Assembly: GCA_027625915.1 (NCBI GenBank)
Contig: JANTQA010000048.1
Span: 1,550,001 to 1,614,000 of the forward strand
Direction: 5' to 3'
Source of the DNA: Anaeramoeba flamelloides
Taxonomy: Eukaryota; Metamonada; Anaeramoebidae
Length of the DNA stretch: 64,000 bases
Position numbers and translations under genes: made by a program
In this document: one piece after another, positions 38,036 to 49,098 of the stretch
Position numbering within the stretch: position 1 is the first letter of the stretch
How the letters are laid out: every line of letters starts with the position of its first letter
The notes under the pieces: generated by a model
The model's database searches: none
Told to the model about the DNA's origin: nothing
Seen by the model: only the letters and a program-made list of their open reading frames with translations

Positions 38036-39146
38036 TTATTTCTTTTTTTTTGTTTTCAATTTATGAACATAAAAATCAAGTTCAGCGCCTTCAAGAATAT
38101 AACCATCACAACGACCGCATTGACCTGGTCTTGAACTGATGGATGCAAATAATTTTCCTTTTTTGAATTGATCAATAAGTTGTTTACTGATTACGTGTCC
38201 TTCTCTTCTTTTAACTTTCTTTTGGATGTATTTTTTCATTTTCTTTTTTCTTTCGTTTTTGTTTTTCCATTTTTGTCTCTATTAGTAACAAGTTATTGAG
38301 GAACGAAAAGAAAGTTTTTGGAGTGGCAAATTGGAAAGGAAATAATTGGTATTTTAAAAAAAATAAATAAAAATAAAGTAAGGTGAATAAAAGTTTGTTG
38401 TTTACTAAAAATAAAAAAAGAAATTAAAAAAAAAAATAAAGATCTAAAAAGGTAATTAATTACAAGTTGTTTTTGGTTAGGTTCTTCTTTTTTTTCTTCG
38501 GTTTCTTTTTCTTTGTTTTCCTTTTCTTTTTTTTTCATTTTTTTATCACCAATGTTTTCACCATAAAATTGTTTGTACCATTGCTTAAATGGTGTTGCAT
38601 CAATTATAACAATAGCTCCTTTAACAAGAGTTTTTGTTCTTACTAATTCATTGTTGGATGCATTATAAACAACATCTAAGATTCTTGTTTTTCTTGAGAT
38701 GGCTTTTTTTATTTTGAAATTTTGGAACAATTAAAGAAAAAGAAAATTCATAATTAGTTTAAAAAAAAAAAAAAAAATTACAATTTTGAGTTGAAACACT
38801 TGATTATACTAAAAAGAAAGGCTTTCAAAAATAAATTAATATTTTGAATCAAAAAGAAAAAAAAAATAAAAAAGAAATTAAAAAGCAAAGAGAAAATTAA
38901 AAAAAAATTAAAAAATAAAATTAAAATAAACAAACCTTCTGATCCCCAAGACCAATTACCAGAGTCAAGACGGAGTGCTCTGTATTTGGTGTTTCCACCA
39001 TGAGTTCTTACTGGTCTAATTAATTTTGGTCCAAGTTTGGTGTTTGCAGGTGGTCTTCCAATTCTTGCTTGTCTTTTTGATCTCCATTTCTTTCTTTTAC
39101 CACCTGTTAATTTTCTTTTTTTGTCTTTTGCTCTTGAGATACCCAT
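38036..39146 (-). CDS. RPS8: Small-subunit ribosomal protein eS8
   Basis: Three exons, 38936-39146, 38464-38702 and 38036-38278, give 230 residues (animal eS8 is about 208). The protein is a component of the cytosolic 40S subunit that binds 18S rRNA. Diagnostic stretches are [63 protein letters not shown] (spanning the first splice) and [16 protein letters not shown] near the C-terminus. The excess length comes from a Lys/Glu-rich linker in the middle, where the family is already variable. Introns are 233 nt and 185 nt with GTTTGT and GTAATT donors. The start is the usual Met-Gly-Ile-Ser. Confidence 0.97.
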
Positions 39147-42100
39147 CTATAATTTATATAATTTGCAATGAAAAATTTAAAAAAAAATGATTTTGATATT
39201 CTTGAATGTTTTTTGTTGAGAAAGTTGTATTCCTAAAAAAAGTTATAGTGTGTTATAACATTTGAGATCTCTTCCTAAAAAGAACTCACACTTCAAAATT
39301 AAAATATTCTCTCAATAATCATTTATTGTTTTTGAAGTTAGAAGAGGAATAATTTTTCTTTTATAAATCAAGTTTTCAAAGAAGGGTGTTTTGTTTTTAA
39401 AACTTGACTTGTGAAAAGGAAATGAAAGAGAAATGAAAATTTTCAAAGTTGATATTTTCAAATAGCAATAATGGATTACATAATGAAACCAAAAGAATAA
39501 TCTATTAATTTTCTTTTTCGAAGAGAGAGTCTATCAAAGCCTACACCTTTGAAAACTATTTTGTTAAACAATTGTTTGAAAACTGTAGAGAAAACTTTTT
39601 CTTAATTATTAGGAGACCAGATAAACAATCCTTTGAAAGAAAATCTAAAAATGAGATAAATTTGGTCTTCTCATTTGCTTTTTTTCAATTCTTCCCATTT
39701 ATTATTCATAAACCAGTCTCATTTTTCAATTTATATTAATTCTTTTCAATCAAGATTCTTAGTTTATCCACGGGTATGGTTTACACTGGAATTTGAAATT
39801 GAACCAAACAAATTCAGGGAATAATAACTCTGATTTATTTTTTTTCCCTTATGTAGTAGCATAATAATTTTCAAATAGATACAATTAAATACAATAAAAA
39901 CCCCTTGATCAACTTTTCAGAAATGAGATATTCATTTCCACAAGAGTTCATTACTTTCCAAATGAAATTTTCAGTCAAAAGATCTGATCCTTTTTTGTTG
40001 GGTTTTTTTGGTATCAAATTCAAATTAAAAATTGAAAAATTTGTAAAAAAGTTTTATTTTGAAGAAATCTCACTTTTAGTAATTTCTGAGAGTCTGTATA
40101 CAGACAAATAACCTTGAACTATTTAATCTCATTTTATAAATATCAAGAAACTATCAAATATTAAATCCATTGAATATCCAGTAAATTAATTAATCTTTTC
40201 TATTTTATTAACAAACATTTTTTGCATTTCTTGAAAAATTTCAAAGATTTAAGCGATACTCTTTTTCAAATATTTAAGAGTAAAAACAACCTATTGTCAT
40301 TGTTTAAAATTTTTTAATTGATAATATTTATTTGTTTTTTTATTAGAATTTGTCATTTAAATTGGTTTTTACTGTTTGAAAATATTTAAAAAATGAAGAA
40401 ATAATAAAACTATTAGATTTTTTTAATCTTTTGGACACCAATAACCTATTTCAAGAATTAAGAATGGGTTATTAATTATTGAGTAAAAATAACCAAATTA
40501 AAATGTATTTCTTTCGGATATAAGTAGAATTTTTAAGGTTATAAAAAAGTTTTTTTGGAGAATTTTTAATTTCTTTTTTTAGTTGTTTTTCTCCTATTTT
40601 TTTTAATTAATTAAAAGAAAAAATAGATGTGATATGTTATCTAAATAAAGAAATTAGATTTTTTAAAAGTTTAAAAGGAATTCTTGTAATGTTTTCAAAA
40701 TTAAGTAGTATTTTATTAGTATTATATTATTTCAAAACGAAGTTGTTATATTTTAAAGTGTATTTTTGTGACACCAAATTCTTTCATATAAAATAAGATT
40801 TCTTTCTTTTTCAAAGAAAATATTTTTTTTTGAAATAATTCAGAAATATTTTGTGGATTTTGAACTTGCCAACTAATGAGAAAAATGGATCAAATTATAA
40901 AAACAATGGATTATTTTGGTATATAATTTTATTCAAAGTAAGTTTGAACTTTTGGTAATCATATTTTTTGTTGGTTTTGTAATTTCAGGAAGTGGTATAT
41001 TCTTTTGAATTCGTTATTAAATTTACTAGAATATTTTTATTGTTTACTAACCACATAAAAAATACTAACAAATTCAAATAAATACTGTCAATTATTAATT
41101 CATTTTTGATTTTGGAAATATTTTAATTGGCTTTAAATTATAGAAATTATACGGTAAAATGATAAAAAATGTACGTAATTAGTTGATCTTTGAAAAAATA
41201 TTTCCAAAGAAATGTATGAAAAGTAGAATGATAAGATTTCCTCTAAAGGGAAATGTAATAAATTTTTTTTATTATTTTTTTAACAAGATATATAGAACAA
41301 ATTAGATCATATTTAAATCAAAGTTTCTTGGACAAAGAAAACAGAAGATGAAGTTAAACCTTTTTACAATTAGTACTTTGAATAACATTATAATTAAAAA
41401 AATATTCAATAAAAAAAATGAAAAAACACAATTTTCACCATTGCTAGGAATTTTATCTCTTGGAGAAAAAAAAAAAAAAAAAAAAAAACAGAAATAGAAA
41501 AAGGAACCGTTATTTAATTCTCATTTATATTTTTAATAACACTTATATCGAAGAAATAGAATAAAAAAAAATAATTTCACTTCAAATGTTCATTCAAAAA
41601 TTAATAATACAATATTTATTTTTTACTCATCCAAGAAACGCACTGATTACAAAATACTTTAAATTTCAAAGAACTAAAAGACAAATTAAAAATTATAACA
41701 ATAATTTTTAAATTTTCAAAAAGATTTATTTAAAAAAAATATAAAAAATAGATTTTTAAATAATATTTGTAATTAAAATTTAATAGAAATATTAAAAAAA
41801 AAAAAAAAAAAGATAATTGCAATAGGAATTTAGAATTTTATTTATGCTACGGTTTAGAAATATTTTTTTGAAGAGCTTATGGTGTGATCCAGTTTGAATA
41901 ATATTGTAATTTCTGATTTTGTTCGAAAAGGTACATATTTTTGATTAATTTACTATATTAAATTACGAATCAAAAAAAAAAAAAAATACAAATACAAATA
42001 CTAATTTTTGAAATAATTATTAATTGTTTAAATATTCTCTAATCAAATACACATAAAAAGTATTCATGATATACACCTATCACAACTTTTCATATAAAAA

Positions 42101-42566
42101 CCACCAAAGACTTATAAAATTGAGTTTTTAGAATTTTTAACTTGTTTTATTCTTTTATTATTTGAAAAAGTTCGACAATACTTTTTAAATCATACTTTTC
42201 GTTTCTGGGATATGAAAAAATCCAAATGAAAAAACATAATAAGAACGAAAAAAAAAAAAAAAATTATATAAAGGTAGGGTGTTAGTACCTTAAAAGTATT
42301 TAAAAGTGATTTGAATTCATGGTTTCTAATTTAAGCGAGATGTTTTGTATTTAAAACCATAAAAATAGTTTGTTTTTCTAATTTGAAAACACAAAAACAA
42401 TACAAAATAAGATTTCTGTTTAATACTCTTGAAAATTGTAAACTATTGAGACACTAGGAAAAAGAATTATTTTTTAAAAAATTTCAAATTTTTGGGGAAG
42501 AAAAGCCAAACAATTAAACATTTTACCAATTACAAATTAGATCAGCTCACCTAATTTTTTGTGTTA

Positions 42567-42715
42567 ATATTGTAAACCCCATTCCAAAAATTTGAACATG
42601 CCTAAAATCAAAAATAGGCAAAATAAAATCCAAATTATTATATTTTTCCAAACGTAATATAAAACCACATTTAAGTTACCCATTATTGATGTTTTTTATA
42701 AGTAAACATTCACAA
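42567..42715 (+). mobile_element. TAAAC-family element, subfamily 2, left end only
   Basis: TAAACCCCATTCC with AAATTTGAACATGCC and following 130 bp match 27808-27945; the homology stops at the TA microsatellite at 42721. Confidence 0.65.
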
Positions 42716-42716
42716 A

Positions 42717-42720
<4 letters not shown>

Positions 42721-42786
<66 letters not shown>
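42721..42786. repeat. (TA)n microsatellite
   Basis: 33 TA units, at the breakpoint of a truncated transposon end. Confidence 0.97.
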
Positions 42787-42789
<3 letters not shown>

Positions 42790-43408
42790 GCACTTGGGAA
42801 CATGCCCCCAGAATTCACAAAAGGTACAAAAACCTGGATTAAAATATTATAAATTCTACTTTTAAATTCTACAATATATAGTTAAAAATTGTTGCCTTAA
42901 ATTATTTAAGTTTTTTTTTTCAAAATTTCAAAGAATTGATTAAAATCTCTAATTTTACTCAAATCTTACAAAAAGCAAAAAAATAAAAAACACCTTTAAT
43001 GCATCTAATAGTGGAACACTAGGTACATAAAATATATTCAGATTATTATTTTAAGTGTTGTTTTTTTTTTTCAATTTTTTTAAAATTACCTTTTCTATAT
43101 TATCTTATTTTTTCTAACAATAAAAGCTAAGATGAGAAATTCTCTGCATCAAAAACAAATTTTATAATTTTGATGAATCAAATTTTATATTTTTGAGTTT
43201 ATATTTGTGTGTTAAATTGATCCATCTATGTTTATTAACAGTAGTCATTAGACTATCTATACACCCTTGAAAAGTAAAAAAATATCTTTTTATTGAAATG
43301 TAACATAATTAAAAAACAAAATTCTAAATTCACAAAAAATTATTTTATACATAATTGTCAAAAAAAAAATTATTTTTTCTGATTGAAAAATAAATACAAA
43401 AAAATTTC

Positions 43409-44350
43409 TTAAGGGACTAGTCTGTATTAATTTTTTTTTTAAACAATAACTAAATAAGGAATCCTTATCTTGAAATATGTTTAAAATTGAAAATAGACAG
43501 GTTTTTTCAATGTTAGAACTTTTAGTTCTTGTTTTTTTAAAATTTTACAATTCTGCCAAAAAAAGTGACTTTTAAAAAATTTTTTAACAAAAAGATCTTT
43601 AACTGATGAGAATTTTTTTATTAATTTTGGATTTAATTATTTTCTCAAAAATAATATTTATTCTTATTTTTAAAAACGAAAAAATAAATTAAATCTGGTG
43701 AATATTTTCTCCTTCACTTCTATTCATCCAAATTGACTCTATAAAGAACTCAAAATGTTTTATCAATAATTACTTTTTTAAAAAAGAGTTCTTATTCCTT
43801 TCTTTGATTTTTTTTTGACTCTGACAAAAAATTTTGGGATGGTAATTTGGGAACACTTAAAAAAACTTTAGATTCAACAAAAACCAAAGAGTGTAAACTT
43901 AAAAAGTAGATTCATGAAAAAAAAAGAATGGTACAATATAAAAAAAGAAAATCTTGTATTTAGAGTAAAGCATATATTGTATATTTTTTTTCGAATCAAA
44001 CTATGTTTTCATGCAAATCCAAAAAAAACCTTTCAGGTTTATTTTTCAAACTAATTTTTGTACTTCTTGCACAAACATAACAAGGTTTTGCTTTCTTGCT
44101 CATATTTTTTTTTATTTTTTGTATTTTTGCGAAAAGTTGAAAAAAAGCAACTTTCAAAAAAGTGAAAAAATGGAAAAAATTTTTATTTCTATAAAAACAA
44201 TAACTAAATTTAATGAATGTCATTTAGCCAGATTTCATTAATATACTAAGAATTTTTTCATGTTGATTGGATATCTAAGTAATTGGCAAAAAAAATTCTA
44301 AATATCTATTAAATTTACCTAAAAAAATTTAATATAGACTAGTCCCTTAA
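43409..44350. mobile_element. TTAA-flanked element, 942 bp, piggyBac-like
   Basis: Bounded by TTAA at both ends with inverted termini GGGACTAGTCTGTATTAA and TTTAATATAGACTAGTCCC. TTAA target sites and GGG-type ends are typical of piggyBac. A 75-codon minus-strand frame inside (43996-44223) contains a CYVCAR motif, weakly reminiscent of the cysteine-rich C-terminal domain of piggyBac transposases; most of the transposase is absent. The same ends bound a 178-bp deletion derivative at 58928-59105. Confidence 0.75.
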
Positions 44351-45041
44351 TCCCTATTATTTGTGTACTGAATTATTCAAATTTATATTTAAAATAAATT
44401 TTATATTTCAATTGTATTATTAATTATTATTATTTACTACTTGCTCAAAATGTCAATATTAATAAATAAATACATAGAAAAGAAATATAATTTTTGGAAT
44501 CAAAGCTGAAACTCAAAAAAGTCGCATAGCATATAATCTTCAATTTATAAATATAATTTTTTTTTTAATTTAATTTTTATTTTATTCACCCTTCTTTTCG
44601 TCTCATGTTGTTTTTTCTTTTTACTCTATTAACATAATAAATAAAAAAACGGTATAAACTCTTTTTTTATGGGGTTTTTATTATTAAATAATTTCAAATT
44701 TTTTTTCAAAAAAACAAATTATATCAAATGAATAAAAAGTTAAACAGTAATATTAAATTTTTAATTTATTTAACAATTTTTTGGATTTCATTTTATAAAA
44801 AACTTTAAGATTTTATTGATCTTAAAAATTATTTGTGATTAGTAAAAAAGATCCACAGTAAAAAAAAGTATTTAATAAAAACAATGTTATTATAATTATA
44901 AATATTCAATAATAACCTCAAAAAAAAAAAATTCTTTCCAATTTTTATATAATTTAAGAAGTAGAGAGAGAGTGAGAGAAAGAGAGGGAGGATAAATAAA
45001 TAAAAAAAGAAAAGAAAAAGAAGAAAGAAGAAGAAGAATAA

Positions 45042-45159
45042 TTATTTAAATAATTCTTGTTCATCTGAATTATCATTTTTTTCTAACAAGATTCTTGTCA
45101 ATTCACGAAACAAATGGACACTGTTTGATTCATTAAAATATTGTTTATTTATTATATGC
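45042..45159 (-). CDS. Candidate terminal exon, unknown gene
   Basis: Behind an acceptor at ATGGCAG, a frame of 38 codons reads HIINKQYFNESNSVHLFREL, then a Leu/Glu-rich segment ending ELFK and TAA. Its composition is protein-like and richer in G+C than the flanks. It may belong with the exons at 46332-46705, but no intermediate exon of the right phase was firmly identified. No family recognised. Confidence 0.35.
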
Positions 45160-46331
45160 CTGCCATTTTGGACAGATAAAGTTTAAATTTGAAAAGATCA
45201 TATTAGACAGGAACTGTAATTTTAATGTTGTTGATGTTTTTTTAATCTTAGACAGTGGAAATGAAATTAATTTTTTCTAACTTGATGTTTTGAGATACCT
45301 TATGTGTAATTCACAAATGATATATTTATATCCTTTAGCTAACAAAGACATTCAGAATAAAAATTAACATTCTTTCCTTCAATAATGATTATTATCTATT
45401 ATCGTATTATTAATAATAATAATAATAATCTTATCTGAAATTAATTTTACAAGTTTGATTTTCTAAATAAAGTATATGAGGTTTTAGACAATTGAAGTGC
45501 CTTTTTTTGAAGAAATTAGTTTTCAGGATTTAGCTTCAATTTGAAAATTTAATTTATTTATCAAGAGTTAGACTCTTATTGAGTATTGCTAATAATTTGA
45601 AATTTTTGATTATTCAAAATTTGGTTTTCTGTGATTTCTGTGATTTTAAAATTGGTTATCGAAATATCTAAATTTTGAAAAAAAAAGGTAAAATCCTATT
45701 TGATAATTTTAAAAAAAAGCGAGAAAGCTTCATAAAAATCAATTAAAAATCAGAATGGATTTTAAATTGTTTTTTCGTCTAATACACTTTTAATGTTTTT
45801 GAAAATAACGAAGGTTTAAATTTAATTTTTCAAAATTCGAGTGTTTTTTTCAAAAAATTGACACATTCATGACTATTTACGCACCTTTTCGATTATTTTC
45901 TCGATTTTGATTTTAAAAACAAATTTGAATGAATTAAAGAGTGTTTAAAACAAAATTTTGTTTTTTGCTACTTTCTCTATCCTTTCAAAAATCATCAAGA
46001 AAATTACAATTTACTTTTTCAGATTTAATAATTTTCAAGAAAATGGAAAAATATTTGAATAATGTTTGAAAATTTGAACTCATTGATCTGAAATTCCAAG
46101 AGGTGTTTAGTCAGCAATTGCAACACAAATGTAACAAATTAGATTTGTGAATATTTTGGAGAGAATGATTTGTTTTGCTTCAAAAGCTTTTCTCCAATTC
46201 ATTTAATTAAACAACAGCCCACACAAGATACCAATTATGAATAAGAAACAAACCAAACTAAAAAGGGTAAAGAAAGATTCGAAATCTTAAAAAGAAAAAT
46301 TAAACAATTTAAAACGGTTGATTATACATAC

Positions 46332-46705
46332 GACAAATATGGTATTTGTTGATCAGGTAGATCAAGGTGTAAATGCTAGCCTTTTTGAATATAAGTATTT
46401 TTCTTGCAAGTGGTTTGTGTTGTTTTTATTTTTCTTTGTTAATTCTTAAAACAAAAATGATTTTTGGATCGATGGATTAAGAAAATAATTGATAAGGATG
46501 GTTTTGTTTGAATTGGCAAAAGATTTAAGTGCTATTAACTGAAATAATTTTAAGAGTAAACAGATCTTAATCTGCAACAACCCAAGACAATCTTGTTATT
46601 ATTGTTGGTAATATTTAAAAAGAAATTCTACACTTCATTGGTTATACGATAAATCTGATCCCCTATTATCACAAATTGTTTTGATCTTGTTTGTTTTTCT
46701 GGTTG
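46332..46705 (-). CDS. Candidate internal exons, unknown gene
   Basis: Two short blocks with compatible phases. 46634-46705 reads QPEKQTRSKQFVIIGDQIYR and three more residues before a GTGTAG. 46332-46380 reads ASIYTLIYLINKYHIC before a GTATGT donor. A further protein-like frame lies at 46104-46199. The donor of the first block is weak. Function unknown. Confidence 0.22.
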
Positions 46706-47517
46706 CTCAATTTATTGGAAAAAAAAAAGAAACTTAGGTAAAAAATTTTTTTTTATTTTCAATTTTTTATTTGAACTTTTTATCATTGTTCTGATCGATC
46801 AACTTGTTTGATAGTGGTTAAATAGTTGATAGGTGATTAGATTTTTAAAATGGACGGAAAAAATATTTTTTTCCAAAATGAGTCAATCATGTACCGAATG
46901 ATATATATATATATATATATATATTTCAAAAAAGAATTTAAAATTAATCAATTACAGTTATAAACAACCCAAACGAATTTGAAGTTTTTTCCCATTTATA
47001 TTTTAAAGGGTGGTATTATGAAATAATTATTAATTATAAAAATTCAAAAGTTTTAATAACTCAGCATAGACCGCTGAAATGTTTGTTTTTTTTAAAAAGT
47101 TAAAAAAAAAAGAAAAAAGTGATCATTATATTTTATTACTTTTTTTCAATTTTTTAGAGGATAATATCAAAATAAATATCTAAAAGCAACATTACATTGT
47201 ATAAAAAATATTATTACATTTTTTCAAAATTAAATAGCTTGATTTTAACTTTTTCTAATATACATTTCTAATGATCAGTATTGAATATAAAAAAAAATGG
47301 CTTTTCAATATGATTTATTTTTTAAGATAATATTTTTAGGAAAGTTCAAGAAATGAAATTTACAGCTTCACTCATTTCTTTGTTTCTCTTAATATATATA
47401 ATAGATTCTCTAATTCGACTTTATTTTAGAAAAATGAATCAAGTTTAAAATCATTCACATGGCCTTGTTTATTCACTCTTTGAATTACAAGTTGCAAATT
47501 TAATCGCTTCAAAATTA

Positions 47518-47713
47518 CAGTCAGTTCCACTTTTAAGATACAAACTTTCAACAAAATTTAAGGCACAAAAAAAATTTCATATTCAAGCACAAAATTCAAA
47601 TTTTCAGAAAATAATTTGTGTTAAAAAAAATTTCACATAATATGCTTTAATTTGAGATTTATTTGTGATGTAAATTTTGTTGAAAGTTTATATCTTAAAA
47701 GTAGTGCTGGTTG
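47518..47713. mobile_element. Foldback MITE inside an older repeat
   Basis: CAGTCAGTTCCACTTTTAAG at the left with TA on each side; the right end is diverged (GTGCTGGTTG). It abuts a decayed repeat whose sister copy at 48636 lacks it. Confidence 0.8.
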
Positions 47714-48342
47714 TAACTTTTTAATGGGTAGAGTGGTTTTCTTTTACTCTTATGTTCCAATTAATAAATGAAAATTTTTATTTCAATTTTTCCTAAATTT
47801 TTTACTGATTAATTATGAAAGCCCAAAGAGCTTTACAAAACTAATTAGAAACAAGACTTTGAGAAATTTAATTAGGCATCCTTACGAACTTTAGAAATAA
47901 ATTTTTCATAAGATAAATTTAATTTTAACAGTATAGCAATTTTAAAAAAGTGAGTACTTTTTAGTTTTTTTTTGATTTTTCAGAATTCAAACTTTTTTTA
48001 AGTTATATGTTTTAATAAAGTGAGGAATTTTATTAAAAAAGCACTTTTCTTCAGACTTCAACCTCTACAGCACCATTTAAGGGTTGATCCCTCGCTTTTT
48101 TAATACAGAAAACTTGAAAAAAGTTTGAATTCAATAAAAATTTTCACCTTTTTAAAATAAAAAACTTTAAAAGTGTTTTAATTCTGAAAAAGTTTTCACT
48201 TTTTTCAAATAGAAAACTTTAAAAATGTTTTAATTCTAACAAAATCTCAAAAAAGAAAAAGCCCACACGTTTTTAAAAATGCTATAACACTAAAACATTA
48301 ACAATAAACCAAAAAATACAAAAAATTAGACTCTTTATGATA

Positions 48343-48629
48343 CAGTCCTGTGCCTTAAAAAGGTACAGGAAAAATCAAGAAATAAGGCACAAAAAAATCC
48401 CATTAAGGCACAAAATCAAAGTAGTCAAAATAAGACACAATTTTTCTGTGTAAATTTCCAACTTACTCATAATGTAATATTCTATATATATATATATATT
48501 GAAGAAAACACTCAAACTAACTCTTTAATTATTCGGTGAAATTATATCTTGAAATTGGGAAAGTGCCTTAAATCAAAAATTTGTGCCTTATATGTTGATT
48601 TTTCCCGTCCCTTAAAATGGCACAGGACT
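48343..48629. mobile_element. Foldback MITE, variant CAGTCCTGTGCC subfamily
   Basis: Inverted arms begin CAGTCCTGTGCCTTAAAA and end CACAGGACT, with AAGGCACAAA motifs as in the main family and a longer AT-rich loop of about 150 bp. Flanked by TA. Confidence 0.75.
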
Positions 48630-49098
48630 TTATTTTAGAAAACTAAATTGAGTTTAAAATTCTTCTAATGGCTGTGTCTATTTTAGATACTCTTTGAATT
48701 AGGAGACACAATTTTAGTCACTTCAACATTCTCTCTTTACCAGACTAAGTATCAAACAGTTAGTTCTTAACAATAAATCCGAAAAAATACAAATAACTTG
48801 AAATTTTTTGCCTATTGTTGTGATCTTTGATTTAGGGTGTGTCCAAATTTCTGAAATGAAGTGTATCATTTCTGAAAGCAAGCATATAAAAATTTAATTT
48901 TTCGAAAATTTATAGAGAAAAAAATTATTTATTCGTCCCAAAAAATCATCTTTTTCCTAAAGATGAACTTTATGAAAAAGGGTTTTTTATAGCAAATTGG
49001 ATCCAAAAAATACAATATTATTTTGTTATTATTTTGAAAATCAACAAGTTATGTTTTGGTCACAAATTAATCAACAATTACAATTTACTAACAAATTT

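Larger units (their letters stand above)
39147..45041. other. Gene-poor stretch upstream of eS8
   Basis: No confident gene. A 68-codon plus-strand frame at 39905-40111 follows a CTTTTCAG and may be an exon, unsupported. Contains a truncated TAAAC-family element, a long TA microsatellite and the 942-bp TTAA element. Confidence 0.5.
46706..49098. other. Intergenic stretch with MITEs and decayed repeats
   Basis: Holds two foldback MITEs (47518-47713, 48343-48629) and two related decayed repeat segments (47425-47515 and 48636-48740). A GTGTGTCCAAATTTCTGAAAT sequence at 48837 resembles a subfamily 2 terminus. No genes recognised. Confidence 0.5.
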
